A stretch of DNA of 64,000 bases, taken from NCBI RefSeq assembly GCF_937936315.1, contig NZ_CALGWU010000041.1, forward strand, positions 1-64,000. The letters run 5' to 3'. Both the position numbers and the translations under genes were made by a program. This document shows, piece after piece, positions 33,340 to 42,216 of the stretch; position 1 is the first letter of the stretch, and the number at the start of each line of letters is the position of its first letter. Origin of the DNA: an uncultured Capnocytophaga sp. Its GTDB lineage: Bacteria; Bacteroidota; Bacteroidia; Flavobacteriales; Flavobacteriaceae. The notes beneath the pieces were generated by a model, which ran no database searches, was not told the DNA's origin, and was given only the letters and a program-made list of their open reading frames with translations.

Positions 33340-34311
33340 ATGATAAAACGCTGCATTCAATTAGCTTATAATGGCCTTGGCACTACTTACCCTAATCCCT
33401 TAGTAGGTTGTGTGATAGTGCACGATGGCAAAATCATCGGTGAGGGCTGGCACCAAAAAGCAGGTGAACCTCACGCCGAAGTACGTGCTATAGCCTCAGT
33501 GAAAGACAAATCGCTACTGGCTGAAAGTACACTCTATGTGAGTTTAGAGCCTTGCAGTCATTATGGCAAAACGCCCCCTTGTGCCGATTTGATTATCACA
33601 CACCGCATTCCTCGCGTAGTGATTGGCACTACCGACCCCTTTGCCAAAGTGGCTGGGCGTGGTATTGAAAAACTGCGGGCTGCAGGCTGTGAAGTAACAG
33701 TAGGGGTGATGGAAAAAGAATGTAGGGAACTCAACAAACGTTTTTTTACCTTTCACGAGAAAAAACGCCCTTATATCTTCCTCAAATGGGCAGAAACCGC
33801 CGATGGTTTTATCGCTCCTGCTTACAAAGATACGCTTGCCCCCGTGTGGATTACCGATGCCTATACGCGCCAAGAAGTACACAAAATGCGCAGTGAAGAA
33901 CAGGCTATATTAGTAGGCGTGGGCACTGTATTAGCCGACAATCCTTCGCTCGACACCCGTGATTGGTATGGCAAAAATCCGCTACGGGTAATTATCGACC
34001 CTCACCTGCGCTCTCCTAAGGAGTTTAAAGTATGGAACGACTTGCAACCAACGCTTTTCATAACTAACAAGGAAAAAGTAAGTGATAAAAACTATGGGGT
34101 ACAAACAGAAATAATAGGCATCGACTTCACCCACAACGTACCTCAACAAATCTGTGACCTGCTCTACCAGCACAATATCCAAAGCCTTATAGTAGAAGGA
34201 GGCGCATACACCCTGCAACAATTTATCAATGCAGGTTTATACGACGAAATGCGTATCTACAAAAGCGAAGTGACTTTCGGCGAAGGTGTGAAAGCCCCAC
34301 AAATCAGCTAA
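33340..34311 (+). CDS. ribD: Bifunctional riboflavin deaminase/reductase
   Basis: The 323-residue enzyme has the deaminase zinc site H45-A-E47 and P71-C72 ... P80-C81 (LEPCSHYGKTPPCADL), then a reductase domain with FLKWAETADGFIA and SLIVEGGAYTLQQFI. It carries out two steps of riboflavin synthesis. The 155-base gap to nrdB has GGxATTAGGGGAT-like simple repeats and no clear promoter. It is slightly short for the family but all motifs are present. Confidence 0.94.
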   Translation: MIKRCIQLAYNGLGTTYPNPLVGCVIVHDGKIIGEGWHQKAGEPHAEVRAIASVKDKSLLAESTLYVSLEPCSHYGKTPPCADLIITHRIPRVVIGTTDPFAKVAGRGIEKLRAAGCEVTVGVMEKECRELNKRFFTFHEKKRPYIFLKWAETADGFIAPAYKDTLAPVWITDAYTRQEVHKMRSEEQAILVGVGTVLADNPSLDTRDWYGKNPLRVIIDPHLRSPKEFKVWNDLQPTLFITNKEKVSDKNYGVQTEIIGIDFTHNVPQQICDLLYQHNIQSLIVEGGAYTLQQFINAGLYDEMRIYKSEVTFGEGVKAPQIS

Positions 34312-34334
34312 TTGACAAATTAATTAAATATACA

Positions 34335-34727
34335 ATGGAAAACAACAGACAGAAAAAAATAGCAGGCATTATTCAAGAAGAATTAGCCAAAGTGTTGCAG
34401 CAATCCATACGCGATGCAGGACAACAAAATTTACTCATTTCGGTAACTAAAGTAAATGTAACCGTAGATTTATCGGTGGCTAAAGTATACCTCAGCGTAT
34501 TCCCTGAGGCAAAAGCTGCCGAGGTGCTCAAAGGGGTGACTTCTAACGCTCCCCTCATCAAACACGAACTCTCGCAAATCACCAAACACCAGTTCCGTCG
34601 TATGCCGGAATTATTCTTCTATATAGATGACTCATTGCAATACATCGAGGGTATTGAACAATCACTCAAAGAAGAAGAAAACCCTATTGAAAACCGTGAT
34701 TTGCTCTACAAGAGAAAAATGACATAG
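34335..34727 (+). CDS. rbfA: Ribosome-binding factor A
   Basis: The 130-residue KH-fold protein starts with KIAGIIQEELAKVLQQ and has the typical VNVTVDLSVAKVYLSVFPE and FRRMPELFFYIDDS segments. RbfA helps mature the 16S 5' end in the small subunit. It stands 23 bases after ribD. In related genomes I expect an FtsX-type permease directly after it; here about 1.3 kb of other genes intervene. Confidence 0.94.
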   Translation: MENNRQKKIAGIIQEELAKVLQQSIRDAGQQNLLISVTKVNVTVDLSVAKVYLSVFPEAKAAEVLKGVTSNAPLIKHELSQITKHQFRRMPELFFYIDDSLQYIEGIEQSLKEEENPIENRDLLYKRKMT

Positions 34728-34743
34728 GAATCAGGCGATAGTT

Positions 34744-35040
34744 ATGAGGGATGAATTGCAACAACTCATTGAAAGGTTTGTAGGGAAAGAACCTTTTTCT
34801 TCACAAACTGCCCTTAATAAAGAGCTGCATATTGAGGGTGATGATGCTGAGGATTTGTTGGTCGCATTCAGTGAGGCTTTTGAGGTAGACATCAGCGACT
34901 TCCCTTTTGATGATTATTTTTATAGTGAATCAAAGGTTCCATACCTTTGGTTTATAAAGTTTTTGGGTTTAGGAAAAGAAAAGAAGCCTTTTTACATATA
35001 TCAGTTAGAAGCAGCTATCAAAACCAAGAGATTAGTATGA
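34744..35040 (+). CDS. DUF1493 family protein (acyl-carrier-like fold)
   Basis: The 98-residue acidic protein has LNKELHIEGDDAEDLLVAFSEAFEVDISDFPF, shown in shape only: this is the DUF1493 core at residues about 24-56, with a G-D-D-A-E turn where acyl carrier proteins have G-x-D-S. The serine for a phosphopantetheine arm is not present, so a carrier role is doubtful. Some DUF1493 members occur in immunity loci. It is coupled by ATGA to the following secreted protein. Confidence 0.75.
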   Translation: MRDELQQLIERFVGKEPFSSQTALNKELHIEGDDAEDLLVAFSEAFEVDISDFPFDDYFYSESKVPYLWFIKFLGLGKEKKPFYIYQLEAAIKTKRLV

Positions 35041-35789
35041 GAACACTTCTATTTTGCTTATTTTTAGTGCCTTTTACTGTTTTCGGACAGAAAATGAGAA
35101 CTGATCTTCAAGAAGAAAATTTAAAAGGAAAGGTAAAAACAACAGTTACTACCTACTATAAGGTTATTTATAAAAATGGAAAAGTAGTGCTTGATAACAA
35201 TTCTAAAAACAATTCCTCAAAAGAGGCTTTCTACAACAAAGATGGTAACCTACTAACTTTTAAAGAAATAGCTAATATTATTTCTTTAGAAAAATACCTC
35301 TACGACGAAAAAGGTAGGAAATTAAAAAAACAAGAGTCTAATAATGGTGGAATGTTAACGCTCGCTTCGGAGTATAGTTATACACAAGGGAAATATATTG
35401 AAAAAATATATTTGGGAGACCTCTGTTGTATTGATACTTACAAATACAACGCACAAGGAGACCCTATCGAGAAAAAATCTATAGGAGTGGGGGAATGCAA
35501 GCAGGATATCGATTATAGCGTTAGTCTGAAATACGACTCTTCAAGAAGATTGATTGTCGCTAATTTATCAGGAGGACAGCGGATTACTAAATACACTTAT
35601 AACAAAGAGGGACATTTAGAAAAAGAAATACTCTATGAAGATGGTGATTTGATAGAGACCACACAATACCAATACATTTCTTTTGACACACATAAGAATT
35701 GGACAAAGCGCATTATGTATTTAACTGACTATGAAGGAATAAAAAAACCTTTTAGAATAGAGACTCGTGTATTGACATACTATGAATAA
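35037..35789 (+). CDS. Secreted YD-repeat-like protein
   Basis: ATG 35037 overlaps the upstream stop (ATGA). The 250-residue product has a Sec signal (MRTLLFCLFLVPFTVFGQ) and several strand pairs of the YD/RHS kind: AFYNKDGNLLTF, KYLYDEKGRKLKK, TYKYNAQGDPIEKK, KYTYNKEGHLEKE. Such repeats form beta shells or solenoid strands on the surface. No toxin domain follows. It and the DUF1493 gene look inserted between rbfA and the permease. Confidence 0.7.
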   Translation: MRTLLFCLFLVPFTVFGQKMRTDLQEENLKGKVKTTVTTYYKVIYKNGKVVLDNNSKNNSSKEAFYNKDGNLLTFKEIANIISLEKYLYDEKGRKLKKQESNNGGMLTLASEYSYTQGKYIEKIYLGDLCCIDTYKYNAQGDPIEKKSIGVGECKQDIDYSVSLKYDSSRRLIVANLSGGQRITKYTYNKEGHLEKEILYEDGDLIETTQYQYISFDTHKNWTKRIMYLTDYEGIKKPFRIETRVLTYYE

Positions 35790-35792
35790 AAT

Positions 35793-35903
35793 ATGCTTTT
35801 AGAACGCTTATTACAAGAACAAACATCTCAATTGAAGGGCGGTATCTACCACCGCACTCAAATAGATTTTTGCTATACAATCAAGATGAATACAAAGCAG
35901 TAA
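35793..35903 (+). pseudogene. Truncated Fic-family gene fragment
   Basis: ATG 35793 opens MLLERLLQEQTSQLKGGIYH followed by RTQIDF, which is the N-terminus of a large group of Fic AMP-transferase-like proteins (LKGGIYHRTQIDF). After about 27 residues the match ends and the frame stops at 35903. In the +1 frame a different tail, LYNQDEYKAVMEYFRVV, ends at 35928-35930 and looks like the end of another lost gene. The catalytic Fic motif is absent. Confidence 0.65.
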
Positions 35904-35956
35904 TGGAATATTTCAGAGTAGTATAGACGCTTTTCTAAATGAGTTGATTTAGCTAT

Positions 35957-35986
35957 TTGCCAATTAGCAAATTATTGCTACCTTTG
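35957..35986 (+). promoter_or_regulatory. Promoter of the FtsX/LolE-type permease
   Basis: TTG (35957-35959), 19 bases, TACCTTTG (35979-35986). A small hairpin CTCACA/TGTGAG (35999-36017) follows in the leader. Confidence 0.7.
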
Positions 35987-36054
35987 CCCCAATTATTACT
36001 CACACCCTAGCTGTGAGCCCTTGCTGGCTTTACTTGTTACCTGTTACCTAAAAA

Positions 36055-37242
36055 ATGTCTCCCATTCTCTACATAGCAAGGCGCTATATGTTCGCCAAAA
36101 GTTCACAGAACGTTATCAACATCATCAATAGGGTTACAGCCTTTGTTGTGGTGCTGGGTGGCGCTGCCCTCTTTATCGTGCTCGCAGGATTTGCCGGACT
36201 CAAAGAATTTACCCTCTCCTTCTCCTCTACCTTCGACCCCGACCTGAAAATATTCCCCAAAACAGGCAAATACCTATCGATTACCAAACAAGATACTCTA
36301 AACTTACGCCAACTTTCCTCAGTTGCTCATTTCACTAAAGTATTAGAAGAACAGGTTTTTCTCACTCATAACCAAAAGAACCACATTGCCTATATCAAAG
36401 GGGTGGATACTGAGTATCCATTAGTAAATGCAGTGGATAGTATCCTCGTATTAGGCAATTGGGAACTCACTCCCCCTAGTGTAATTGTAGGAGGTACCAT
36501 CTTCAACAACTTAGGTTTGAACCTCGCCGATGGATCTTCTCCTTTGCAAATTGTCGTCCCCAAAGCAGGAAAAGGCAGTATCCTCAATGACCCTATGCCT
36601 TACCGACAAGCCTTTTCGGTAGTGCAAGGCATCTACCAACTTACGGAAGATTTAGATAAAAAATACGTATTTTCGTCCTTAGACCAGGCGCAATTTTTAT
36701 TAGGAGTGAAGAAGAAACAAGTCTCGGCTATAGAAGTGAAATTAGCCCCTAATGCTAATGAAAAAGAAGTAACCGAACAACTCCTAAAACTCTTTCAAGA
36801 ACCCGTAATAGTAAAGAACCGCGTACAGCTAAATGATGCGCTTTACCGTATGCTCAACACCGAAAATATTGCAGTATATCTCATTTTTATTTTGGTGCTT
36901 ATCATTGCACTTTTCAATCTTGTAGGGGCAATTATTATGATGATATTAGACAAAAAAGACGATTTACAAACACTCTATGCCCTTGGTATGAACGAACAGC
37001 AGATGCGACAAATATTCTTTTGGCAAGGTACAATGGCATCAGTATTAGGAGCTATTTTAGGGATTGTATTAGGAGCAACCATTGTGTTATTACAACAACA
37101 TTTTGAGTTTGTGAAGATAAGTCCTACCCTCCCCTACCCCGTTGCTATTACAGCGCTAAATATAGTAATTGTTTTCGCTACGATAGTAGTATTAGGCATT
37201 TTAGCCTCATTAGTAGCCTCATCACGCGTGCGTGTGAAATAG
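36055..37242 (+). CDS. FtsX/LolC-E type ABC transporter permease
   Basis: The 395-residue protein has one N-terminal helix (about 20-45), a periplasmic MacB-like domain (about 50-265) and three C-terminal helices (about 270-390), with IARRYMFAKSSQNVINIINR at the start as in lipoprotein-releasing LolC/E proteins. It probably moves lipoproteins from the inner membrane with a LolD ATPase encoded elsewhere. It has its own promoter because the rbfA transcript is interrupted by inserted genes. Confidence 0.85.
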   Translation: MSPILYIARRYMFAKSSQNVINIINRVTAFVVVLGGAALFIVLAGFAGLKEFTLSFSSTFDPDLKIFPKTGKYLSITKQDTLNLRQLSSVAHFTKVLEEQVFLTHNQKNHIAYIKGVDTEYPLVNAVDSILVLGNWELTPPSVIVGGTIFNNLGLNLADGSSPLQIVVPKAGKGSILNDPMPYRQAFSVVQGIYQLTEDLDKKYVFSSLDQAQFLLGVKKKQVSAIEVKLAPNANEKEVTEQLLKLFQEPVIVKNRVQLNDALYRMLNTENIAVYLIFILVLIIALFNLVGAIIMMILDKKDDLQTLYALGMNEQQMRQIFFWQGTMASVLGAILGIVLGATIVLLQQHFEFVKISPTLPYPVAITALNIVIVFATIVVLGILASLVASSRVRVK

Positions 37243-37312
37243 AGGTCTCAGGAGTCAAGGGTTAGGATTCAGAAATCAGAAGTTATACAATAAATCAGCA
37301 AATTGACAGTTT

Positions 37313-37882
37313 ATGATTAAAAAATGGATTGGCTCTTTCGCCTTGTGGGTGACGGGTTGGAAAATAGAACTACAAGGCGATAAAGAAAACCTTAATCGCT
37401 GTGTGTTGGTAGTAGCTCCGCATACTACCAACTGGGAATTCGTTCTCGGAATTTTAGCTTATTGGAAGCTCGAAAAACCTATCAAACTCATTATCAAAGA
37501 TGCACACACCAAAGCGTGGTATGGCTGGATCGTACGCAAATTGGGGGGCATAGGTATCGACCGCTCTCAACACAATCACCTCGTTGAGTTTATCACTCAG
37601 CGCTTTAAAGAAGATAGTTTCAGCTTGGTGGTAACCCCCGAAGGCACGCGCTCTCGCGTAAACAAATGGCGTATGGGCTTCTACCACATCGCTCTTTCTG
37701 CCCAAGTGCCTGTGGTTTTAGGGGCTGGCGATTTTAAGAAAAAGAAAATATACATAGGCAAAACCATCTCCCTCACCGACCTGCAAACGCGCTCTCAAGA
37801 GAGTATTATGCAGGAAATTCAGGATTACTACAAGGATATCACTCCCAAATATCCTGAACAATGGAATCCTAAAATCTACTAA
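37313..37882 (+). CDS. Lysophospholipid acyltransferase-like protein (PlsC superfamily)
   Basis: The 189-residue protein has motif I as APHTTNWEFVLG (H-x4-E instead of the usual H-x4-D), LGGIGIDRS as motif II, and VVTPEGTRSRVNKWR as motif III. This is a short PlsC-like form found in Bacteroidetes that transfers acyl chains to lysophospholipids or related lipids at the inner membrane. It lies between simple repeats of the TTAGGGGATAGG kind on both sides. Confidence 0.85.
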   Translation: MIKKWIGSFALWVTGWKIELQGDKENLNRCVLVVAPHTTNWEFVLGILAYWKLEKPIKLIIKDAHTKAWYGWIVRKLGGIGIDRSQHNHLVEFITQRFKEDSFSLVVTPEGTRSRVNKWRMGFYHIALSAQVPVVLGAGDFKKKKIYIGKTISLTDLQTRSQESIMQEIQDYYKDITPKYPEQWNPKIY

Positions 37883-37914
37883 CTCCTATCCCCTAATTCC
37901 TAACCCCTAATTAT

Positions 37915-39174
37915 ATGGATTTTGAACGTATCAAAGAAAAATTGGCGATCCTCGCCGATGCTGCCAAATACGATGTTTCTTGCTCCAGTAGCGGAAGCTC
38001 TCGCAAGGCAGTGAAAGGCGAATTGGGCAACGCAGCCAATTTTGGCATCTGCCACTCGTTTACCGAGGACGGCAGGTGTATTTCTCTGCTCAAAATACTC
38101 CTTACCAATCATTGTATCTACGATTGTGTGTACTGCGTATCGCGACGCAGTAACGACATACAGCGCGCTGCCTTCAGTGTGCAAGAGGTGGTAGACCTCA
38201 CCATCAACTTTTACCGCCGAAATTATATAGAGGGTTTGTTCCTCAGCTCGGGAGTGTTCAAAGACCCCGATACCACAATGGAACGATTGGTGCGCGTAGC
38301 TAAAAAGTTGCGCTTAGAAGAGCGTTTCAATGGTTATATCCACCTAAAAACGATTCCAGGTGCCAGTGAAACCCTTATTCACGAGGCAGGACTCTATGCC
38401 GACCGCCTTTCTATCAACCTCGAAATCCCCACCAAAGAAGGACTTAAGTTGCTTGCACCCGAAAAAGATCACCAGCAGATGCTCACCCCTATGCAGCAGC
38501 TGAAAAATGAATTGGCTATCCACTCAGTAGAAAAGAAGAAATTCAAGCATACGCCAAAATTCGCCCCTGCCGGACAAACTACCCAAATGATTATAGGCGC
38601 TACTGATGAAACTGACCAGAAGATTATAAAAGTCGCCAGTTATATGTATGATAAGTTAGAGATGAAGCGGGTGTACTATTCGGGATATGTACCGGTATTG
38701 CAAGACAGCCGATTGCCTTCTATTCACTCTCAGGTGCCTGTAGTGCGTGAAAATCGTCTCTATCAAGCCGATTGGCTAATGCGTTACTACGGCTTTGCTC
38801 CCGATGAGATTTTAGATACACGTCAGCCCTTTCTCGATTTAGAAATAGACCCCAAACTCGCTTGGGCATTGCGCCACCCACACCTCTTTCCGGTAGATGT
38901 GAACACGGCACCTCGTGAGATGCTTTTGCGCATTCCAGGGGTAGGCGTTCGGTCGGTACAGAAGATACTCACAGCACGTACCTTTCAAAAACTCACCTAT
39001 TACAGTCTCAAACAGATAGGAGTAACCCTTAGCCGAGCCAAATACTTCATTACTTGCAGCGGGGCAACCCCATTAGCAGGCACTATGGAACCCACAAAAC
39101 TCCGCCATTTGCTCATCGCCAATAGCCATAACAAGCACAAAGAACTCTTCACTGGACAGTTATCGCTGTTTTAA
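37915..39174 (+). CDS. Radical SAM DNA repair/modification protein, TIGR03916
   Basis: The 419-residue protein has the cluster motif C-x3-C-x2-C in NHCIYDCVYC (about residues 64-71), GLFLSSGVFKDPD, and a C-terminal helix-hairpin-helix (TAPREMLLRIPGVGVRSVQKI), which suggests DNA binding. The family is distantly like spore photoproduct lyase and is proposed to repair DNA with its TIGR03915 partner. That partner is encoded at 27486-28223 on the other strand, about 10 kb away, rather than next to it. Confidence 0.9.
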   Translation: MDFERIKEKLAILADAAKYDVSCSSSGSSRKAVKGELGNAANFGICHSFTEDGRCISLLKILLTNHCIYDCVYCVSRRSNDIQRAAFSVQEVVDLTINFYRRNYIEGLFLSSGVFKDPDTTMERLVRVAKKLRLEERFNGYIHLKTIPGASETLIHEAGLYADRLSINLEIPTKEGLKLLAPEKDHQQMLTPMQQLKNELAIHSVEKKKFKHTPKFAPAGQTTQMIIGATDETDQKIIKVASYMYDKLEMKRVYYSGYVPVLQDSRLPSIHSQVPVVRENRLYQADWLMRYYGFAPDEILDTRQPFLDLEIDPKLAWALRHPHLFPVDVNTAPREMLLRIPGVGVRSVQKILTARTFQKLTYYSLKQIGVTLSRAKYFITCSGATPLAGTMEPTKLRHLLIANSHNKHKELFTGQLSLF

Positions 39175-39180
39175 TATATA

Positions 39181-39211
39181 AAAAAAGCTATCTAAAAAGA
39201 CAGCTTTTTAT
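39181..39211. terminator. Bidirectional terminator
   Basis: Stem AAAAAGCTATCT / AGACAGCTTTTT (one A-C mismatch) with flanking A and T runs, between the convergent radical SAM gene and the secreted-protein gene. Confidence 0.75.
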
Positions 39212-39215
39212 AAAT

Positions 39216-39665
39216 TTATTGTTCAAAAATCTCTTTCCAAGTAACTGTTTGATTAATCCTTTCTCTACTAGGTCCTATAAGAGACATTTGCATACCCTCT
39301 TTAGTGAAAATGAGTCTTATTTCAATATCTACTTGACCTATAGGTTCTTTAAGTGTTTTTTGTTTCATCTTTTCTATATTTATTTTTACCTCATCTAGAA
39401 TTGGGTAAAGAACCAGCAATTCTGTAGCTGTAACAAGTCCTACAAAATAATCGCGATGCATCAAATCCTTTGGAGTTTCTGCCTTTACTTTTACTTGTAA
39501 TGAATTACTATTGATTTTGTCTGTATACAGAGTGTAATTCTCTACAACAAACTTGTTTTCAACAACCTTTACATAAGGTTCTTTCATTTCTTCAAGACTA
39601 TTTTGTGAATAAATACTCATACTCACTAAGAGACAAAACAGAAAAATTAATTTTTTAATTATCAT
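39216..39665 (-). CDS. Secreted hypothetical protein
   Basis: The ATG at 39665 (MIIKKLIFLFCLLVSMSIYS) gives 149 residues with a Sec signal ending before Q. An in-frame TTG at 39698 lies in the -7 promoter element and is rejected. The mature protein alternates strands and helices (YTLYTDKINSNSLQVKVKAE; MKQKTLKEPIGQVDIEIRLI). No family recognised. It is a single-gene transcript between two terminators. Confidence 0.7.
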   Translation of the reverse strand: MIIKKLIFLFCLLVSMSIYSQNSLEEMKEPYVKVVENKFVVENYTLYTDKINSNSLQVKVKAETPKDLMHRDYFVGLVTATELLVLYPILDEVKINIEKMKQKTLKEPIGQVDIEIRLIFTKEGMQMSLIGPSRERINQTVTWKEIFEQ

Positions 39666-39695
39666 AAATTTATATATTAGATTGTTAATACTTTG

Positions 39696-39726
39696 CAAAA
39701 GTATAAATAATTTTCCTATTAAACAA
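39696..39726 (-). promoter_or_regulatory. Promoter of the secreted-protein gene
   Basis: Minus-strand TTG (39726-39724), 20 bases, TACTTTTG (39703-39696). It abuts the upstream terminator. Confidence 0.7.
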
Positions 39727-39763
39727 AAAAAGCTGCTAAGCGAGATGCTCAGCAGCTTTTTAT
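39726..39763. terminator. Terminator downstream of pyruvate oxidase
   Basis: Stem AAAAAGCTGCTAAGC / GCTCAGCAGCTTTTT (one G-T pair) with a T-run on both strands. Confidence 0.8.
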
Positions 39764-39778
39764 TATCAAAATTAATTT

Positions 39779-41524
39779 CTAAAACACGTCTTTGATGTGC
39801 TTCATACTGTTGGCAATACTGTCTTTAGCTTCTGCAAAGTCTCCTTGTCCTATTTTTTTGATGATGTTGGTCGCAAAACCTTTCATCTGTTCAAAAGTGA
39901 TGTGAGGGGGCATTGCTAAAGTATCGCGATTGGTGTAGATATTCACCAAAGTAGGTCCGTCGTGCTCGAAAGCTGCTTTTATGGTGGCTTCAAGGTCTTC
40001 GGTTTTGCGTACTTCATAGCCTTTGATGTTCATCAACTCGGCGAGTTTATCAAAAGGTGGGTTTACCATATTGGTTTGCCAATCGAGGTAGCCCGATACT
40101 TCCATTTCGAGTTTTACCATTGCGAGTGAACGGTTGTTGAACACAAATATCTTCACAGGGTATTGGTATTGCATTAGAGTAGCCAAGTCGCCCAAGAGCA
40201 TTGATAGACCGCCGTCACCACACATTGCTACCACTTGTCTGCCATTGGAAGAAGCTGCTGCGCCAATTGCCATTGGGAGGGCGTTTGCCATAGAACCGTG
40301 GTTGAAAGAGCCAGTGAGGTAACGTTTGCCCGTACCTTTGATAAAACGCGCTGCCCACACTACATTCATACCTGTATCTACGGTGAAAATAGCATCGTTG
40401 GCAGCATATTTATCCAAAAGTTTAGCCGCATATTCGGGGTCTATTTGGTTCTCTTCAGTTTTCTTTTTGGTGTAATCATCTAATGATTTTTCGAGTTCCA
40501 AATACTCTTTGTGAATATCTTTGAGGAAACTATCGTCGGTGTGAGGGGTGAGTTTAGGCAATAAGGCGGTAATAGTGTCCTTCACATCGCCTGCAAAGCC
40601 GTAATCTACTTTGGCACGACGCCCGATAATCTCGGGGCGTTCATCTATTTGGATAATAGTACTTTTCTTAGGTAAGAACTCCGCATAAGGGAAATCAGTG
40701 CCGAGCATTACAAGCACATCGGCTTTGGCGCAAGCATCATAACCTGAACGGTGTCCGAGCAAGCCATTCATTCCCGCTATATAAGGGCTATCGGTACGGT
40801 CGAAGAATATTTTGCCACGGAAAGAAGCCACGATAGGCGCTTTAAGGGTTTCGGCAAGCTGTTCTACTTCTTTCACCGCATACTGACAGCCGTGACCGCA
40901 GTAGAGGGCTATTTTCTTGTTTTTGTTGTCGTTGAGTACTGCTGCCAATTTGTCAAGCTCACTATCGGAAGGGCGCACTACGGGTTTTGCTAAGAAGGTT
41001 TGTGTAGCAGTAGGAACCTCTTCAAGGTCGGCGCCTGCCACATCACCAGGGAGTCCTAATACAGCCACGCCTTTCTCGTTGATAGCCGTTTGTATGGCGC
41101 GTTGCATCATTGTGGTAAATTGCTTGGCGGTATTGGCTACATACACATATTTACTGCAATCTTGGAAGAGCAAGAAGGGGTTGGTTTCTTGGAACCAATC
41201 GGTACCAAATTTATGGGTAGCGCAGGTGCTGGCAATGGCAATTACGGGGTTCCCTGAGCGGTTAGCATCGTAGAGTCCGTTGATAAGGTGTACGTGTCCA
41301 GGTCCTGAACTTCCCATACAACAGCCTATGCCGTTTAGTTCGGCGTCCATAGAGGCAGCATAAGCCGCTGATTCCTCGTGGCGGACGTGTATCCACTCAA
41401 GGCGACCATCGCGACGGATGGCGTCGTTCACAGGGTTGAGGCTATCGCCAGTAATAGCATAGACTCTTTTTACGCCTGCTTGTACTAACATTTCGACCAA
41501 TTGGTCGGATACATTTTTGCTCAT
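39779..41524 (-). CDS. poxB: Pyruvate oxidase / quinone-dependent pyruvate dehydrogenase
   Basis: The 581-residue thiamine-diphosphate enzyme has the catalytic E50 in HVRHEESAAYAA, the central FAD-binding domain, and the thiamine motif GDGGLSMLLGDLATL ending in NN (VFVFNN-type). It converts pyruvate to acetate and CO2, passing electrons to a quinone; the C-terminal region (residues about 530-581) may bind membrane. An alternative reading as an acetolactate-synthase-like enzyme is less likely given the VKRVYAITGDSLNPVNDAI start. Confidence 0.9.
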   Translation of the reverse strand: MSKNVSDQLVEMLVQAGVKRVYAITGDSLNPVNDAIRRDGRLEWIHVRHEESAAYAASMDAELNGIGCCMGSSGPGHVHLINGLYDANRSGNPVIAIASTCATHKFGTDWFQETNPFLLFQDCSKYVYVANTAKQFTTMMQRAIQTAINEKGVAVLGLPGDVAGADLEEVPTATQTFLAKPVVRPSDSELDKLAAVLNDNKNKKIALYCGHGCQYAVKEVEQLAETLKAPIVASFRGKIFFDRTDSPYIAGMNGLLGHRSGYDACAKADVLVMLGTDFPYAEFLPKKSTIIQIDERPEIIGRRAKVDYGFAGDVKDTITALLPKLTPHTDDSFLKDIHKEYLELEKSLDDYTKKKTEENQIDPEYAAKLLDKYAANDAIFTVDTGMNVVWAARFIKGTGKRYLTGSFNHGSMANALPMAIGAAASSNGRQVVAMCGDGGLSMLLGDLATLMQYQYPVKIFVFNNRSLAMVKLEMEVSGYLDWQTNMVNPPFDKLAELMNIKGYEVRKTEDLEATIKAAFEHDGPTLVNIYTNRDTLAMPPHITFEQMKGFATNIIKKIGQGDFAEAKDSIANSMKHIKDVF

Positions 41525-41558
41525 ATATGTTTTTTTTATTAATGACAGTATAAGTAGG

Positions 41559-41566
41559 CAAAAATA
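41559..41566 (-). promoter_or_regulatory. -7 promoter element of poxB
   Basis: TATTTTTG on the minus strand, 35 bases upstream of the poxB ATG. A TTG element at the usual distance is not clear. Confidence 0.5.
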
Positions 41567-41649
41567 ATACCAGTTTTTAGAGGGTAGTATTCATTAAAGA
41601 CTAAACTAAAACTATTTATCCCATTTCTACAGTAATATAACAAAATAAT

Positions 41650-42216
41650 TTAAAGTAAAACAATTAACATTGTTCCAACAAAAAAAATAAGTGTTGCCAT
41701 TACTAAAAACTTCATTGTTTTTTTCTTTTTATAACAAGAAATGAAAAATACCAAAGAAGAAATAATAGTAGTTATAATTTTTATCATCCTATCATATTTC
41801 CACCAAGAACTTCCTTTTATCTGTTGATTTATTAACTCTACATCTGTAACTCTTTGTAAAGCTTCATCAAAAAACATAAAAGTTATAGCAACTTTTATTA
41901 TTTCAAAAAAGCATAATGTGATTATAACATTGGATATTCCTTCAAGAAAAATAGAGTATTCTTCTTCAGATTTGTGGTATTGAGTTATAAAATTAATGAT
42001 AACAAATAAGATAGTCATTACCCCTATATAAAAAACACAATTAATAGTAAGAGATAAGTATGCTGGAAATGTTGTAGTCTCTAAAATTTCAGCTGGTAAT
42101 AATTTTAAAGAAGCATCTACTTTCGTACTTCCTGAAATAATTAAAATTACGAAAAATATTATGGTAAGATATAATAATTCAGACCTTATTTGTTTTAAAT
42201 GTTGATATTGGTTCAT
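41650..42216 (-). CDS. Five-helix membrane protein of the peptide locus
   Basis: The 188-residue protein has about five membrane helices (about 14-32, 53-78, 90-113, 144-164, 169-187) and short charged loops (YHKSEEEYS). It overlaps the SpoIIM-like gene by four bases (ATGA type) and is the last gene of the peptide operon. In circular-bacteriocin operons the last membrane proteins give immunity or help export; that role is inferred here by position. No family recognised. Confidence 0.7.
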   Translation of the reverse strand: MNQYQHLKQIRSELLYLTIIFFVILIISGSTKVDASLKLLPAEILETTTFPAYLSLTINCVFYIGVMTILFVIINFITQYHKSEEEYSIFLEGISNVIITLCFFEIIKVAITFMFFDEALQRVTDVELINQQIKGSSWWKYDRMIKIITTIISSLVFFISCYKKKKTMKFLVMATLIFFVGTMLIVLL

